From Planctomycetota bacterium (GTDB taxonomy: Bacteria > Planctomycetota > B15-G4 > SIAN01), in the NCBI GenBank assembly GCA_016795285.1, contig JAEUIC010000026.1:88097-152096 (forward strand): a stretch of DNA of 64,000 bases. The letters run 5' to 3'. This document shows, piece after piece, positions 1-10,819 of this stretch. The translations under genes were made by a program, and so were the position numbers. A model generated the notes under the pieces. It saw only the letters and a program-made list of their open reading frames with translations, was not told where the DNA came from and did no database searches. Numbering within the stretch: the first letter of the stretch is position 1; each line of letters starts with the position of its first letter.

Positions 1-252
1 CAGCCGGACCGGATCGGAGTTCCACCACAGCACCCAGTCGGGCGCCACCAGCGCCAGGAAGTGGACGGCCAGCACCACCAGCAACCCGTAGTGGAACGGC
101 ACGGAGCCGAAGAAGTGCTGCCGGTTCTCGAGGAACTGCGAGGAGAGGCTCGAGTAGGTGAACTTCCGCTGCCGGTAGCGCTGGATCGTGACGACCAGGA
201 AGATCACGGTCGCGACGTAGGGCAGCACGCCGAAGAGCACGAAGTCGTTCAT
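1..252 (-). CDS. narI: Respiratory nitrate reductase gamma subunit NarI (partial)
   Basis: NarI is the membrane cytochrome b that oxidises quinol and passes electrons to NarH and NarG. Only the first 84 codons are in the window; the rest lies beyond the left edge. The ATG at 252 overlaps the narJ stop (ATGA), so the two are probably translationally coupled. Residues about 5-22 and 52-70 are hydrophobic. The pair H54 and H64 (within VPFHYG and LAVHF) has the ten-residue spacing of the haem b ligands His56/His66 of E. coli NarI. The residues between the two helices (QRYRQRKFTYSS) are also NarI-like. Last gene of the nar operon visible here. Confidence 0.95.
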   Translation of the reverse strand, partial: MNDFVLFGVLPYVATVIFLVVTIQRYRQRKFTYSSLSSQFLENRQHFFGSVPFHYGLLVVLAVHFLALVAPDWVLWWNSDPVRL

Positions 253-827
253 CCGCAGCCTCCCTCGAAGCTCTGGGGTTGCACGGCGCGCGGCGCGCGT
301 GCCGCGACGGCGACTCCGGTCGGATCGACCGCGCGCAACGCCGCGCGCAGCAACGGCGCGTAGGGGCTCGCGCGCCGCTCGAGGCCCGCGACGATCGCGG
401 CGATCGCGGGCGCCAGCGCGAACCGTTCGAGGCGCGACGCCTCCTTCGCCTCGGCGGCCGCCAGCCAGCGCAGCACGTGGCTCAGGTGATCGGGCAGCTC
501 GCCCCCCTCCTCGATGCCGCATTGGCGCAACCGGCCGCGCATCTCGACCAGGAAGACGCCGCGCTGGTACGCCTCGCCGTAGAGGTGCCAGCCGACCTCG
601 AGCGCGCAGTCGTCGCTCGAGTCGAACGTCGCGGCATAGAGCTCCTCGAGCTCGACCGCGGGCCGCGGCTCCGCCCAATCGAGGAATGCGGTCAGCTCGC
701 CGCGCGCCGATTCGGGCCACGACCCGGCGTAGCGGCGCGCCTCCTCCAGCACGTGCGGCCACGTCGGACCGGGGTAGTCGACGAGGTCGGCCAGCCGGGC
801 GAGCGAGAAGCCGTCGAGCGTCGCCAT
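249..827 (-). CDS. narJ: Nitrate reductase assembly chaperone NarJ
   Basis: 192-residue cytoplasmic chaperone of the TorD/NarJ family, which escorts molybdenum cofactor insertion into NarG and is not part of the mature enzyme. The start of the protein (LARLADLVDYPGPTWPHVL) and the acidic stretch near the middle (ELEELYAATFDSSDDCALEVG, residues about 71-91) fit NarJ, including the conserved LYxxTFD-type segment. The ATG at 827 lies one base after the narH stop, and the stop overlaps narI ATG. Family assignment rests on sequence pattern and on its fixed position between narH and narI. Confidence 0.94.
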   Translation of the reverse strand: MATLDGFSLARLADLVDYPGPTWPHVLEEARRYAGSWPESARGELTAFLDWAEPRPAVELEELYAATFDSSDDCALEVGWHLYGEAYQRGVFLVEMRGRLRQCGIEEGGELPDHLSHVLRWLAAAEAKEASRLERFALAPAIAAIVAGLERRASPYAPLLRAALRAVDPTGVAVAARAPRAVQPQSFEGGCG

Positions 828-828
828 G

Positions 829-2322
<1,494 letters not shown>

Positions 2323-2381
2323 GGCGATCCTCCGGCGGGCGGGCGGTTCGGGCAGCGACGACGGCGCAGGCGCGAGCGGCG

Positions 2382-5300
2382 TCACCAGCGCAACGCGGGG
2401 AGCTTGCGGACCAGCACGTGGGTGTCGCGGTTGCAGCCGATCGGCCCCCAGTAGTTGAAGTGGTAGGTGAACTGGCCGTAGCCGCCGATCAGCAGGTTCG
2501 GCTTGAGCCGCGTGCGCGTGAGGCTGTTGTGCCCGCCGGCGCGCCGGTCCTTGCGCAGCGGCGAGCGCGGCACGCCGCAGGTGCGCTCCGGCGAGTGGTA
2601 CTGGATGCAGATCCCGGCGGGGATGCGCGCGCTGACGACGCAGCGGGTCACGACGACCCCGTGGTCGTTGTGCACCTCGACCCAGTCGTTGTCCTTCAGG
2701 GCGAGCCGCTCGGCGTCGTCTTCGGCGAGCCAGAGCGGCTCGCAGCCGCGCGACAGCGTCGTCATGCGCTCGGTCTCGCCGTACGTCGAGTGGATGTGCC
2801 ACTTGCCGTGCGGCGTGAGGTAGTTGAGCGCGAGGCTCGCGCCGTCGTCCTTGCTGAACTTGAGGTCGGCGTACTGCGTCGGCAGCGGCTTCTGCTTGTA
2901 GGTCGGCAGGTGCTCGCCGACCTCGAGGTAGGCGACGTGGTCGAGGTAGAGATGCTGGCGCCCGGTCAGGGTGCGCCATGGCACCATCCGTTCGCGGTTG
3001 TAGGTGAACGGCGCGTAGGGCCGTCCGTTCGCGGTGAGGCCCGACCACATCGGGCTGTTGATGAGGCGGCGCGGCTGCGCCTGCAGGTCCTTGTAGGTGA
3101 GGCGCGTGCCGCGCATGCCGTCGGCGAGGTCGGCGAGCGGCAGCCCGACCTTCTCTTCCATCTCCTTGTAGGAGCGCCAAGCGAGCTCGCCGTTGGTCAC
3201 GGTCGCGAGGTTCAGCACGGCGTCGGCCGCCTGCACCGCATCGGCGATCGAGGGGCACGCCTTGCCCTCGACGTGGTTCACCGGCCCGTTGGCCACCATC
3301 GCGTCGTAGAAGTCGTCGACCTTGTAGCTGGTGCCGTGCGCGCCGAGGCCGTTCTCCCGCACCTTCGGTCCGAGCGAGATGAAGCGCTGGTAGAGGTTCT
3401 TCCAGTCGCGTTCCACCACCTTCAAGGTCGGCATCGTCTTGCCGGGCACCGCCTCGCACTCGCCGGTGATCCAGTCCTTCGGCTCGCGCTGCGACACCTC
3501 GGCCGCGCTGTCGTGGGCCAGCGGCATCGCCACCAGGTCCTTGACCGGCAGCGGGAAGTGCTTGGCCGCGAGCTCGCTGAAGCGCTTCGCCACCGCCTTG
3601 AAGATGTCCCAGTCGCTCTTGCTCTCCCAGCAGGGCGGGACCGCCGCCGACAGCGGATGGATGAAGCTGTGCATGTCGGTCGAGTTGAGGTCCGCCTTCT
3701 CGTACCAGGTGGCGGCCGGCAGGATCACGTCGGAGTAGAGGGCGGAGGTGTCCATCCGGAAGTTGAGGTCGACGACCAGGTCGACCTTCCCTTCCGGCGC
3801 CTTGTCGCGCCACTTGACGTCCTTCACGACGTCCTCTGCGAGGTCCTCGGCGACGTCGTTGTGGTGCGTGCCGAGGTAGTGCTTGAGGAAGTACTCATGC
3901 CCCTTCGCCGATGACATCAACGCATTGCCGCGCCAGATGAACCAGAGCCGCGGCCATGCCTCGGGCGCGTCGGGGTCCTCGATGGCGAACTTGAGCGCGC
4001 CGCTCTTCAGCTGGCGCACCGCATGGGCGACGACGCCGGCCTCGTCCGTCGCGCCGGCCGCCTCGGCCTCCTTCACCACGTCGAGCGGATTGGCGAGGAA
4101 CTGCGGGTAGAAGGGCAGCCAGCCGTTGCGCACCGCGCGCACGTTCTGGTCGATCGAGTGGCCGGTCACGAACTTCCCGCCCTCGCTCGACGGCGGCACG
4201 GCGTAGTACTCGCGGAAGCTCTTCTCGTAGCGCCACTGGTCGCTGTGCACGTAGTGCCAGCTGGTCGTGTTCTGCAGGCGCGAGGGCGGGATCCAGTCCT
4301 TGCCGAACGCGATCGCCGACCACGGCTCCATCGGCGCCAGCTTCTCCTGGCCGACGTAGTGGGCCAGCCCCCCGCCATTCACGCCGACGCAGCCGCAGAA
4401 GAGCAGGGCGTGGATCGCCGCGCGGTACATCAGGTTCGCGTGGTACCAGTGGTTGATGCCGGCGCCGATGATGACCGTGCAGCGGCCGCCGGTCTTCTCC
4501 GCCGTGGTGCCCCACTCGCGCGCGAAGCGCAGCAGCGTCTTGCGATCGATGCCGGTGTACTTCTCCGACCAGGCCGGCGTGTAGGGCAAGTCGGCGTCGT
4601 CGTAGCTCGCCGGATAGGCGCCGGGCAGGCCGCGCGGCACTCCGTACTGGGCCATCAGCAGGTCGTAGACGGTGGCGACCTTCACCGCGCCGTCGACGGT
4701 CTCGATCACCTTGTAGGGCACGCCGCGCTCGAGCGTGCGGCTGGCGCCGAAGTCGTCGAAGCCGACCTGCGCGATGCCGTCATTGTCCGCGACGAGGTCG
4801 AGCGCCGCCTCGATCTCCGCGCCGTCCTTGCCGTCGCGGGCGAGCAGGTTCCACTTGCCCTTCTGCTTGCCCCAGCGATGGCCGACGCTGCCCTGCGGCA
4901 TCCGCGGCGCCCCGCTCCGGCGATCCCACTGGATGAACTTCCACTCGCCGAGCTCCTCGTCGGCGTAGCGAGCGAGGCGGCTCGCGGTCAGCATGCGGCC
5001 GGGCCGGATCCCGTCCTTCGATTCGACCAGCTCGACGAGGTAGGGCGAGTCGGTGTAGATGCGTGCGTAATCGAGGAACGCCGCCGTGCGCCGCTCGACG
5101 TGGAACTCCTTCAGCAGGACGTGGTTGACCGCCATCCACCACGCGCCGTCCTGCCCGGCGTTGACCGCGATCCACTCGTCGGCGAACTTCGACACCTGCG
5201 AGAAGTCGGGCGAGAAGACCACCATCTTGCTGCCGTTGGTGCGCGCCTCGGCAGCGAAGTGCACGTCCGGCGTGCGCGTCATGTTCAGGTTCGAGCCGCA

Positions 5301-6023
5301 GACCGCGATCATCTTGGCGTGGAACCAGTCGGCCGATTCGTTGACGTCGGTCTGCTCGCCCCACGTCTCGGGCGATGCCGTCGGCAGGTCGCAGTACCAG
5401 TCGTAGAAGGAGAGGCTCACGCCCCCCATCAGCTGCAGCATCCGTGCGCCCGCGGCATACGACAGCATCGACATCGCCGGGATCGGCGAGAAGCCGGCGA
5501 TCCGGTCGGGGCCGTGCTTGCGGATGGTGTGCACCGCGGAAGCGGAGACGATGTCGAGCGCCGTCTCCCAGCTCGCGCGCCGCAGGCCGCCCTTGCCGCG
5601 CGCGCGCTGCCAGCGCGCGCGCTTGACCGGATCCTCGACCAGGCTGCGCCACGCCTCGACCGGATCGTCATGTTGGGCGCGCGCCTCGCGCCACAGGTCG
5701 AGCAAGGCGCCGCGCACGTAGGGGTGCTTCACGCGCAGCGGCGAGTACAGGTACCACGAGTAGGAGATGCCGCGCTGGCAGCCGCGCGGCTCGTACGGCG
5801 GGATCCCGGGCTCGAGCTTCGGGTAGTCGAGTCCCTGCATCTCCCAGGTGACGATCCCGTCCTTCACGTGGATCTGCCAGCTGCAGGAGCCGGTGCAGTT
5901 CACGCCATGCGTGCTGCGCACCACGCGGTCGTGCTGCCAGCGGTTGCGATAGAACTCCTCCCACTGCCGCGCCGCCGGGTCGACCTTGTCCTCGATGAAC
6001 GGATTCTTGCCGTGGTTGTTCAC
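2382..6023 (-). CDS. narG: Respiratory nitrate reductase alpha subunit NarG
   Basis: 1,213-residue molybdo-bis-MGD catalytic subunit that reduces nitrate to nitrite. The FS0 cluster ligands are visible as H39, C43, C47 (THGVNCTGSCSW) and C82 (RGCQRG), offset by ten from E. coli His49/Cys53/57/92. The segment YCDLPTASPETWGEQTDV contains the Asp that ligates molybdenum. The C-terminal half matches NarG throughout (for example TSDMHS-like, IHSTYGETERMTTLSRG). The start chosen is GTG 6023, which overlaps the stop of the upstream cytochrome gene (GTGA), implying coupling. No twin-arginine signal is visible, as in membrane-bound cytoplasm-facing NarG. Confidence 0.97.
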   Translation of the reverse strand: MNNHGKNPFIEDKVDPAARQWEEFYRNRWQHDRVVRSTHGVNCTGSCSWQIHVKDGIVTWEMQGLDYPKLEPGIPPYEPRGCQRGISYSWYLYSPLRVKHPYVRGALLDLWREARAQHDDPVEAWRSLVEDPVKRARWQRARGKGGLRRASWETALDIVSASAVHTIRKHGPDRIAGFSPIPAMSMLSYAAGARMLQLMGGVSLSFYDWYCDLPTASPETWGEQTDVNESADWFHAKMIAVCGSNLNMTRTPDVHFAAEARTNGSKMVVFSPDFSQVSKFADEWIAVNAGQDGAWWMAVNHVLLKEFHVERRTAAFLDYARIYTDSPYLVELVESKDGIRPGRMLTASRLARYADEELGEWKFIQWDRRSGAPRMPQGSVGHRWGKQKGKWNLLARDGKDGAEIEAALDLVADNDGIAQVGFDDFGASRTLERGVPYKVIETVDGAVKVATVYDLLMAQYGVPRGLPGAYPASYDDADLPYTPAWSEKYTGIDRKTLLRFAREWGTTAEKTGGRCTVIIGAGINHWYHANLMYRAAIHALLFCGCVGVNGGGLAHYVGQEKLAPMEPWSAIAFGKDWIPPSRLQNTTSWHYVHSDQWRYEKSFREYYAVPPSSEGGKFVTGHSIDQNVRAVRNGWLPFYPQFLANPLDVVKEAEAAGATDEAGVVAHAVRQLKSGALKFAIEDPDAPEAWPRLWFIWRGNALMSSAKGHEYFLKHYLGTHHNDVAEDLAEDVVKDVKWRDKAPEGKVDLVVDLNFRMDTSALYSDVILPAATWYEKADLNSTDMHSFIHPLSAAVPPCWESKSDWDIFKAVAKRFSELAAKHFPLPVKDLVAMPLAHDSAAEVSQREPKDWITGECEAVPGKTMPTLKVVERDWKNLYQRFISLGPKVRENGLGAHGTSYKVDDFYDAMVANGPVNHVEGKACPSIADAVQAADAVLNLATVTNGELAWRSYKEMEEKVGLPLADLADGMRGTRLTYKDLQAQPRRLINSPMWSGLTANGRPYAPFTYNRERMVPWRTLTGRQHLYLDHVAYLEVGEHLPTYKQKPLPTQYADLKFSKDDGASLALNYLTPHGKWHIHSTYGETERMTTLSRGCEPLWLAEDDAERLALKDNDWVEVHNDHGVVVTRCVVSARIPAGICIQYHSPERTCGVPRSPLRKDRRAGGHNSLTRTRLKPNLLIGGYGQFTYHFNYWGPIGCNRDTHVLVRKLPALRW

Positions 6024-6874
6024 GTGGAACGCTCCACCAGCGACTTGCGTACGTCGCGGAACCGGCGCCGCCAGAGGAAGTCGAACAGCACGAGGATCAG
6101 CGCTGCGCCGCCGATCCCGGCGAGCGTGAAGCCCAGCATCGGCGGCGACCGCGCCTCGTCGCCGCGCTCCGCGACGACCTGCAGCCACGCGACGAGCGCG
6201 AGCACCTCGTCGGGATCGAGCGGCTTCGACCGGTAGATCGGCGCCATGGTCGGCGAGGGCGGTGCCGAGAGCCACGCCGACAGCGCCTTCCTCCCCTCGA
6301 GGCGCGAGTAGGCATCGGTCAGGTCGGGCCCGAGCAGGCCGCCGCCGAGCCCGCCGATCGCGGCGTTCGAGTGGCAGCTGATGCAGGCCGGCCCGCCGGC
6401 GGCGAAGCGGCGCGTGCCGCGGAACAGCTCGGCGCCGAGCGCGGCATCGGCAGGCGTGAGCGGCCGATCGCTGACCAGCGCGCCGGCGAACTGCGAGCGC
6501 TCGAGCTTCGACTCGGCATCGACCAGGTCGATCAGCTTGCCAGCGCGGTCGCGAGTCAGGCCGGGGACGCTCGGCATCACCACGCCGCGCGCCTCCTTCA
6601 GGAGGCCCTGCGCGTAGGAGTCGCCCGAGTCGATCAGCGCCTTCGGGTCGAGGACGAACCGCACCAGCCAGTCGCGATCGCGGCGCTGCAGCGCGCCCTT
6701 CAAGTCGGGGCCGGCCAATCGCCCGCCGCCGATCGTGTGGCAGCTGGCGCAGTTCTGCTTGAAGTACTGGATCGTCTCCTCGGAGGGCGCCTGCGCTTCG
6801 GCGCCGCCCGTCGCCAGGACGAACGCCGCCAGCCAGTGCGTCGCGCGCCAGGATGAGCGTCGCTTGCGGTCCAC
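6020..6874 (-). CDS. Membrane-anchored diheme cytochrome c (NarC-like)
   Basis: 284 residues. An N-terminal signal (residues about 10-28, ending near GGAEAQA) is followed by two c-type haem sites, CASCH in the first cytochrome domain and CISCH in the second. A C-terminal hydrophobic helix (MLGFTLAGIGGAALILVLFDFLW) precedes a basic tail. It should sit outside the membrane and carry electrons. In Thermus the nar operon also begins with a diheme cytochrome, NarC, tied to NarGHI; the position here, directly before narG and coupled to it by a GTGA overlap, suggests the same role. Start GTG 6874 has AAGGAG six bases upstream. Name by analogy; orthology not tested. Confidence 0.85.
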   Translation of the reverse strand: MDRKRRSSWRATHWLAAFVLATGGAEAQAPSEETIQYFKQNCASCHTIGGGRLAGPDLKGALQRRDRDWLVRFVLDPKALIDSGDSYAQGLLKEARGVVMPSVPGLTRDRAGKLIDLVDAESKLERSQFAGALVSDRPLTPADAALGAELFRGTRRFAAGGPACISCHSNAAIGGLGGGLLGPDLTDAYSRLEGRKALSAWLSAPPSPTMAPIYRSKPLDPDEVLALVAWLQVVAERGDEARSPPMLGFTLAGIGGAALILVLFDFLWRRRFRDVRKSLVERST

Positions 6875-6935
6875 CTCGGTCTCCTTCCGGCACTCGGCGG
6901 CGCGGCACTGCACCGCCTCGCCCGCTCGTTCCACT

Positions 6936-6952
6936 TGGCAATCGCGATGCCG
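6936..6952 (-). promoter_or_regulatory. Candidate sigma-54 promoter for narC-narGHJI
   Basis: Read on the minus strand the site is CGGCAT-CGCGA-TTGCC, with the invariant GG and GC dinucleotides ten bases apart and a perfect TTGC at -12 (consensus TGGCAC-N5-TTGCA). Transcription would start near 6926, about 50 bases before the narC GTG. It lies in a 248-base gap (6875-7122) between narK2 and narC that otherwise shows nothing recognisable. A sigma-54-dependent response regulator is encoded nearby, which makes the site plausible. It is a short motif and could be chance. Confidence 0.4.
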
Positions 6953-7122
6953 CCCGCGGCGTCGGGCAGGGCAGGCTCCGCTGCAACGTCCGATATGCAG
7001 CATCGAGGTCGCGGCGCGGTGCGCGCGGCGGGCGGGTGCATCCGCGACGATGCACCGCTCGCGCGCGCCTTCCCGCTGCTGCACGGAGGGCGCCGGCGAT
7101 CGCGCCGCCGCCGCCGCGTCGA

Positions 7123-8502
7123 TCAGCACGGCACCTCGGCGCCACGCCGCGCGTAGCACCACCAGTTGATGGCCGTCCCGATCGCGCAGTAGGCCATCCA
7201 GCCGAGGAAGAACGCCGCCGGGGTGCCGGTCGCGGTGATCGAGGTCCCGACCAGGGTCGAGACCAGGAACGGCCCGTAGGCGGCGATCGCGCCGGTGAAA
7301 CCGAGCACGCCAGCGCCCTGCCGCGCGTTGTGCTTGAAGATCAGCGGGTACTGCCGGAAGGTCGCCGCGTTGCCGATGCCGGCGAAGAAGAACAGCGCCA
7401 GCATCAGCCCCACGAAGAGCGGGAAGCTGTCGAGCGACGTCGGCGCCAGCACGCCGGAGAAGACCAGCCCGCCGCCGATCGCGATCATCGCCACGCCGCA
7501 GAGCTGGGTGAGGATCGCGCCTCCGACCTTGTCGGCGACGAACCCGAACAGCACGCGGCTGGCCGAGCCGATCAGCGGGCCGTAGAAGGCCCACGCCAGC
7601 GGATCGGGGGCGCCCGGGAACTTGCCGTAGACCTTCATGATCAGCAGCGGGAACGCGGCGGCGAGGCCGGAGAACGAGCCGAACGTCATCACGTAGGTGA
7701 TGGTGCAGAACCAGGTGTGCTTGCTCTTGAAGATGTCGAGCTGCTCGCGGAACGATGCGCGCACCGGCACGCGACGCAGTCCGACCAGGCAGGCGATCCC
7801 CAGCGCGACGAGCAGCGGCACGTAGACGAGGAACGCGTTCTGCAGCCACATCGGCCGCTCGGCCGCGCCCTTCACGTAGCGCAGGCTGTCGCCACCGAGC
7901 GCGCCGAAGGCGGCGAAGCCGATGATCCATGGCGTCACGAACTGCGCGACCGAGACGCCGAAGTTGCCGATGCCGGCCTGGATGCCGAGCGCCGCGCCCT
8001 GGAGGCGCTTGGGGAAGAAGAGGCTGGTGCTGGGCATGAACGACGAGAAGTCGCCGCCGCCCATCCCGGCGAGGAACGCGAGCACCATGAACCACGCGAA
8101 CGAGGTGTCGAGGTGCGACACCGCCCACGCCAGCCCGAGGCACGGGAGCAGCTTCGCCAGCGTCGCCACGCCCACCACGGCGCGGGTGCCGAAGATCGGG
8201 ATCAGGAAGGTGTGCACGAGGCGCAGCGTGCCCGCGGCGAGGCCCGGCATCGCGGTGAGCCAGAAGAGCTGCATCGTGTCGAACTGGAAGCCGACGTGCG
8301 GCAGGCGGACCACCACCGCCGACATGGCGAACCATGTGGCGAAGGAGAGCACCAGGCTCGCGGTGGTCAGCGTCAACGTGCGCCACGCCACGCGACTGCC
8401 GGTCGCGGCCCAGAAGGCCGGATCCTCCGGACGCCACTCGGGCAGCGCAGCGACGGGCGGAGGCGCGGAAGGACCCGGAGCGGGCGCCGTCGTCGGGCTC
8501 AT
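7123..8502 (-). CDS. Nitrate/nitrite transporter, NarK family (second copy)
   Basis: 459-residue major facilitator protein with about twelve hydrophobic segments. The N-terminus (LPEWRPEDPAFWAATGSRVA) closely resembles the start of E. coli NarK (DWRPEDPAFW). GIQAGIGNFGVSVAQ and GFTGAIAAYGPF correspond to the two nitrate-signature motifs of the family. It probably exchanges nitrate for nitrite, feeding the cytoplasmic NarG and removing its product. The ATG overlaps the stop of the preceding narK gene (ATGA). Lower-case family naming is used because the type (antiporter or symporter) is inferred only from resemblance. Confidence 0.9.
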   Translation of the reverse strand: MSPTTAPAPGPSAPPPVAALPEWRPEDPAFWAATGSRVAWRTLTLTTASLVLSFATWFAMSAVVVRLPHVGFQFDTMQLFWLTAMPGLAAGTLRLVHTFLIPIFGTRAVVGVATLAKLLPCLGLAWAVSHLDTSFAWFMVLAFLAGMGGGDFSSFMPSTSLFFPKRLQGAALGIQAGIGNFGVSVAQFVTPWIIGFAAFGALGGDSLRYVKGAAERPMWLQNAFLVYVPLLVALGIACLVGLRRVPVRASFREQLDIFKSKHTWFCTITYVMTFGSFSGLAAAFPLLIMKVYGKFPGAPDPLAWAFYGPLIGSASRVLFGFVADKVGGAILTQLCGVAMIAIGGGLVFSGVLAPTSLDSFPLFVGLMLALFFFAGIGNAATFRQYPLIFKHNARQGAGVLGFTGAIAAYGPFLVSTLVGTSITATGTPAAFFLGWMAYCAIGTAINWWCYARRGAEVPC

Positions 8503-10061
8503 GACGCCGCTCCGACGACGACGCGAGTCGCCGAGTCGGCCGACGACCCCGCGCCTGGCGAGTCGGGCGGTTCATCGGCGTGCGAGCCCTCCGGCTCGCG
8601 CAGCCATACCGCACAGGCGACCACGCTCGCCGCGGCGCCGAGCGCGAGCAGGCCGAAGAACGTCTGCGCCTCGACGAGCGTGAAGACGACGAGGTAGATC
8701 ACCGCGCCGACGTTGCCGTAGGCGCCCGCCATGCCCGCGATCTGCCCGGTCATGCGGCGGTTGATCATCGGGAGGATCGCGAAGGTCGCCCCTTCGGCCC
8801 CCTGCACGAAGACCGAGCACGCCACCGTCAACGCAACCGCCAGCCACATCGGCCACGCGCCGGTGATGAACGCCATCCCGCCGAAGCCGAGCGCGATCCC
8901 GACCATGTAGGCGACCATGGTCCACTTGCGGCTGGTCACGTGGTCGGAGATCAAGCCGCCGAGCGGCCGGGCGAACAGGTTGACGAACGCGAACGACGAC
9001 GCGACCAGGCCGGCCACCGTCGGCGTGACGGAGAAGGTCTTCTCGAAGAAGGCGGGCAGCATCGAGACGACGGCGAGCTCGGCGCCGAAGTTGGCGAAGT
9101 AGGTGGTGTTCAGCGCCGCCACGCTCGGGAAGTGGACGCGCAGGTCGTCCGGGACTCCGGCGGCGAGGTGCGGCCGGTTGACCTGCAGGGTCTTCAGCAC
9201 GTGGCAGGCGAAGATCACCCCCAGCACGCCCCAGACGACCCACAGCATCGTCGGCGAGAGGACTCGCTCGTCGCTGCCCGCCGCGAGCGGCACCGAGGCC
9301 GCGCGCCACGCGAGCACCCCCATCGCCGCCACCAGGGGGAACGACCAGATCAGGTACTGCCCCACGTCGAAGCGGCTCGACAGCAGCATCGGCTGGGTCT
9401 TCTTGATGCCGACGAACGGCTTGCCATCGGGCATGTCGCGCACGAGGAAGAGGTAGGCGACGCCGTAGCCCATCGCCACCAGTCCGTTGACGCCGAGCGC
9501 GTAGCGCCAGCCGTCGTGGCCGCCGCCGAACAGCTCGAGCGCCACCCACGGCAAGGTCATCGCCGCCCACGCGGAGCCGAAGTTGCCCCAGCCGGCGTAG
9601 AAGCCCTCGGCGCGACCCACCGTCTTCGGCGGGAACCACTGCGCCACCATGCGGATGCCGATGACGAAGCTCGCGCCGGTGGTGCTGATCAGCAGGCGCG
9701 CGATCAGCAGCTGCATGAACGACGTGCCCATCGCGAACAGGATCACCGGGATCGCCGTGACGATCAGCAGGCCGGCGAAGCAGCGCCGCGGCCCGTAGCG
9801 ATCGATCAGCGCGCCGACCAGGATGCGCGCCGGGATGGTCAGCGCGACGTTGCAGATCGCGAGCAGCTTCAAGTGCTCCGGCGTCAGCCAGCCACCCGGG
9901 CCGCCCTCCTCCTTCAACATGGTCGTCGCCAGCGGCGCCATGTTGAACCACATGTAGAACGAGATGAAGAATGCGATCCACGTGAAGTGGAGGTTGCGAA
10001 TCCGTTCCTGCGCGAAGTCGACCAGCTCGGGGACGCGCCTCGCGGACGGTGTCGTGGACAT
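8499..10061 (-). CDS. Nitrate transporter, NarK family (first copy)
   Basis: 520-residue major facilitator protein, the first gene of the nar cluster. AGWGNFGSAWAAM (near residue 155) is a nitrate-signature motif, and RIRNLHFTWIAFFISFYMWF is a typical first transmembrane segment of nitrate/nitrite porters. Its sequence differs clearly from the second narK product, so the pair probably represents the two NarK types (nitrate/proton symporter and nitrate/nitrite antiporter) often found together or fused in denitrifiers. The C-terminal 25 residues are hydrophilic. Start ATG 10061 has only a distant GGGAGG upstream. Confidence 0.9.
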   Translation of the reverse strand: MSTTPSARRVPELVDFAQERIRNLHFTWIAFFISFYMWFNMAPLATTMLKEEGGPGGWLTPEHLKLLAICNVALTIPARILVGALIDRYGPRRCFAGLLIVTAIPVILFAMGTSFMQLLIARLLISTTGASFVIGIRMVAQWFPPKTVGRAEGFYAGWGNFGSAWAAMTLPWVALELFGGGHDGWRYALGVNGLVAMGYGVAYLFLVRDMPDGKPFVGIKKTQPMLLSSRFDVGQYLIWSFPLVAAMGVLAWRAASVPLAAGSDERVLSPTMLWVVWGVLGVIFACHVLKTLQVNRPHLAAGVPDDLRVHFPSVAALNTTYFANFGAELAVVSMLPAFFEKTFSVTPTVAGLVASSFAFVNLFARPLGGLISDHVTSRKWTMVAYMVGIALGFGGMAFITGAWPMWLAVALTVACSVFVQGAEGATFAILPMINRRMTGQIAGMAGAYGNVGAVIYLVVFTLVEAQTFFGLLALGAAASVVACAVWLREPEGSHADEPPDSPGAGSSADSATRVVVGAAS

Positions 10062-10106
10062 GGCGGTGCGGCCCTCCCGCGACGGGTGATGAATGGACGG
10101 CTCGAT

Positions 10107-10122
10107 GGCACGCGCCGTGCCG
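10107..10122 (-). promoter_or_regulatory. Candidate sigma-54 promoter upstream of narK1
   Basis: On the minus strand the sequence is CGGCAC-GGCGC-GTGCC, with GG and GC ten bases apart as sigma-54 promoters need; the -12 element has G in place of the first T. A start near 10096 would give a leader of about 35 bases before narK1. The site is part of a palindrome (GGCACG, three bases, CGTGCC), so it reads as a similar element on the plus strand toward the cupin gene. It lies in the 277-base divergent gap 10062-10338. Weak evidence alone; strengthened by the similar site before narC. Confidence 0.3.
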
Positions 10123-10338
10123 CTCCCGCCGCCCGAGCCGTGCAGCGGCCGTGGCTACTCGCGTAGGCAGCGCCGTCGCCTCGCGCCGGTCGGTCACCCG
10201 GCGGCGAGCCGCATACGCCGCTAGGCAGTCGCCGCGCCCGCCTTCCCGAACAGCTCTGCGCGCACATCCCCGGCGCGATCGCCTACCGTGCGAAGCGGAT
10301 TCGCATGTCCCGTCCTGCAACCGTTGCGGAGATCTGCG

Positions 10339-10725
10339 ATGAAGCTCCTCCCCGTCCTCGATGGCGTGCCGGCCGAACCGAAGGTGATGCGCCTGGCCGA
10401 GCTGCTCGCCCATCAGCCCGGCGCCGTGGTCAGCCGGCAGGTGCTCAAGCACCCAAGCGGCAGCGTCACCGTCTTCGCCTTCGCCGCCGGCGAAGGACTG
10501 TCGGAGCACACGGCTCCGTTCGACGCGCTGGTGCAGCTGCTCGAGGGGACGGCGCGAATCACCATCGGCGGAAGGCCGTACGAGCTGGCCGCCGGCGACG
10601 CCATCGTGATGCCGGCGCACCGGCCTCACGCGCTCGCGGCGCTCACGCCGTTCAAGATGGTGCTGACGATGCTGCGACCCGGAGAGCAGGCGCCGCCGGC
10701 AGCGGCAACTCCCGCTCCGCCGTGA
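10339..10725 (+). CDS. Small cupin-domain protein
   Basis: 128-residue single cupin_2 beta-barrel. The core is visible as a stretch with HTAPFDALVQLLEGTARITIGG followed by LAAGDAIVMPAHRPHAL (residues about 55-100), with histidines placed to bind a metal. No signal peptide. Start ATG 10339 is chosen because GGAG lies seven bases before it; the open frame extends upstream without a better start. It is transcribed divergently from narK1 across a shared gap, so it might be co-regulated with nitrate respiration. Similar small cupins occur near NO- and nitrite-related genes, but the substrate cannot be told from sequence. Confidence 0.8.
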   Translation: MKLLPVLDGVPAEPKVMRLAELLAHQPGAVVSRQVLKHPSGSVTVFAFAAGEGLSEHTAPFDALVQLLEGTARITIGGRPYELAAGDAIVMPAHRPHALAALTPFKMVLTMLRPGEQAPPAAATPAPP

Positions 10726-10819
10726 GCGACGAAGCCCGGCTCGAGCGCGCCGGCGAGGATCAGAACCCGTCTGGCGTGATGGCAGCGAGCGAAGCGCGTC
10801 GCCACGGCCGCGCGAACCG

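Noticed and set aside
6875..7122. FNR-type box (TTGAT-N4-ATCAA) upstream of narC
   Set aside because: Searched by eye on both strands; no site with an acceptable match. The sigma-54-like element was kept instead.
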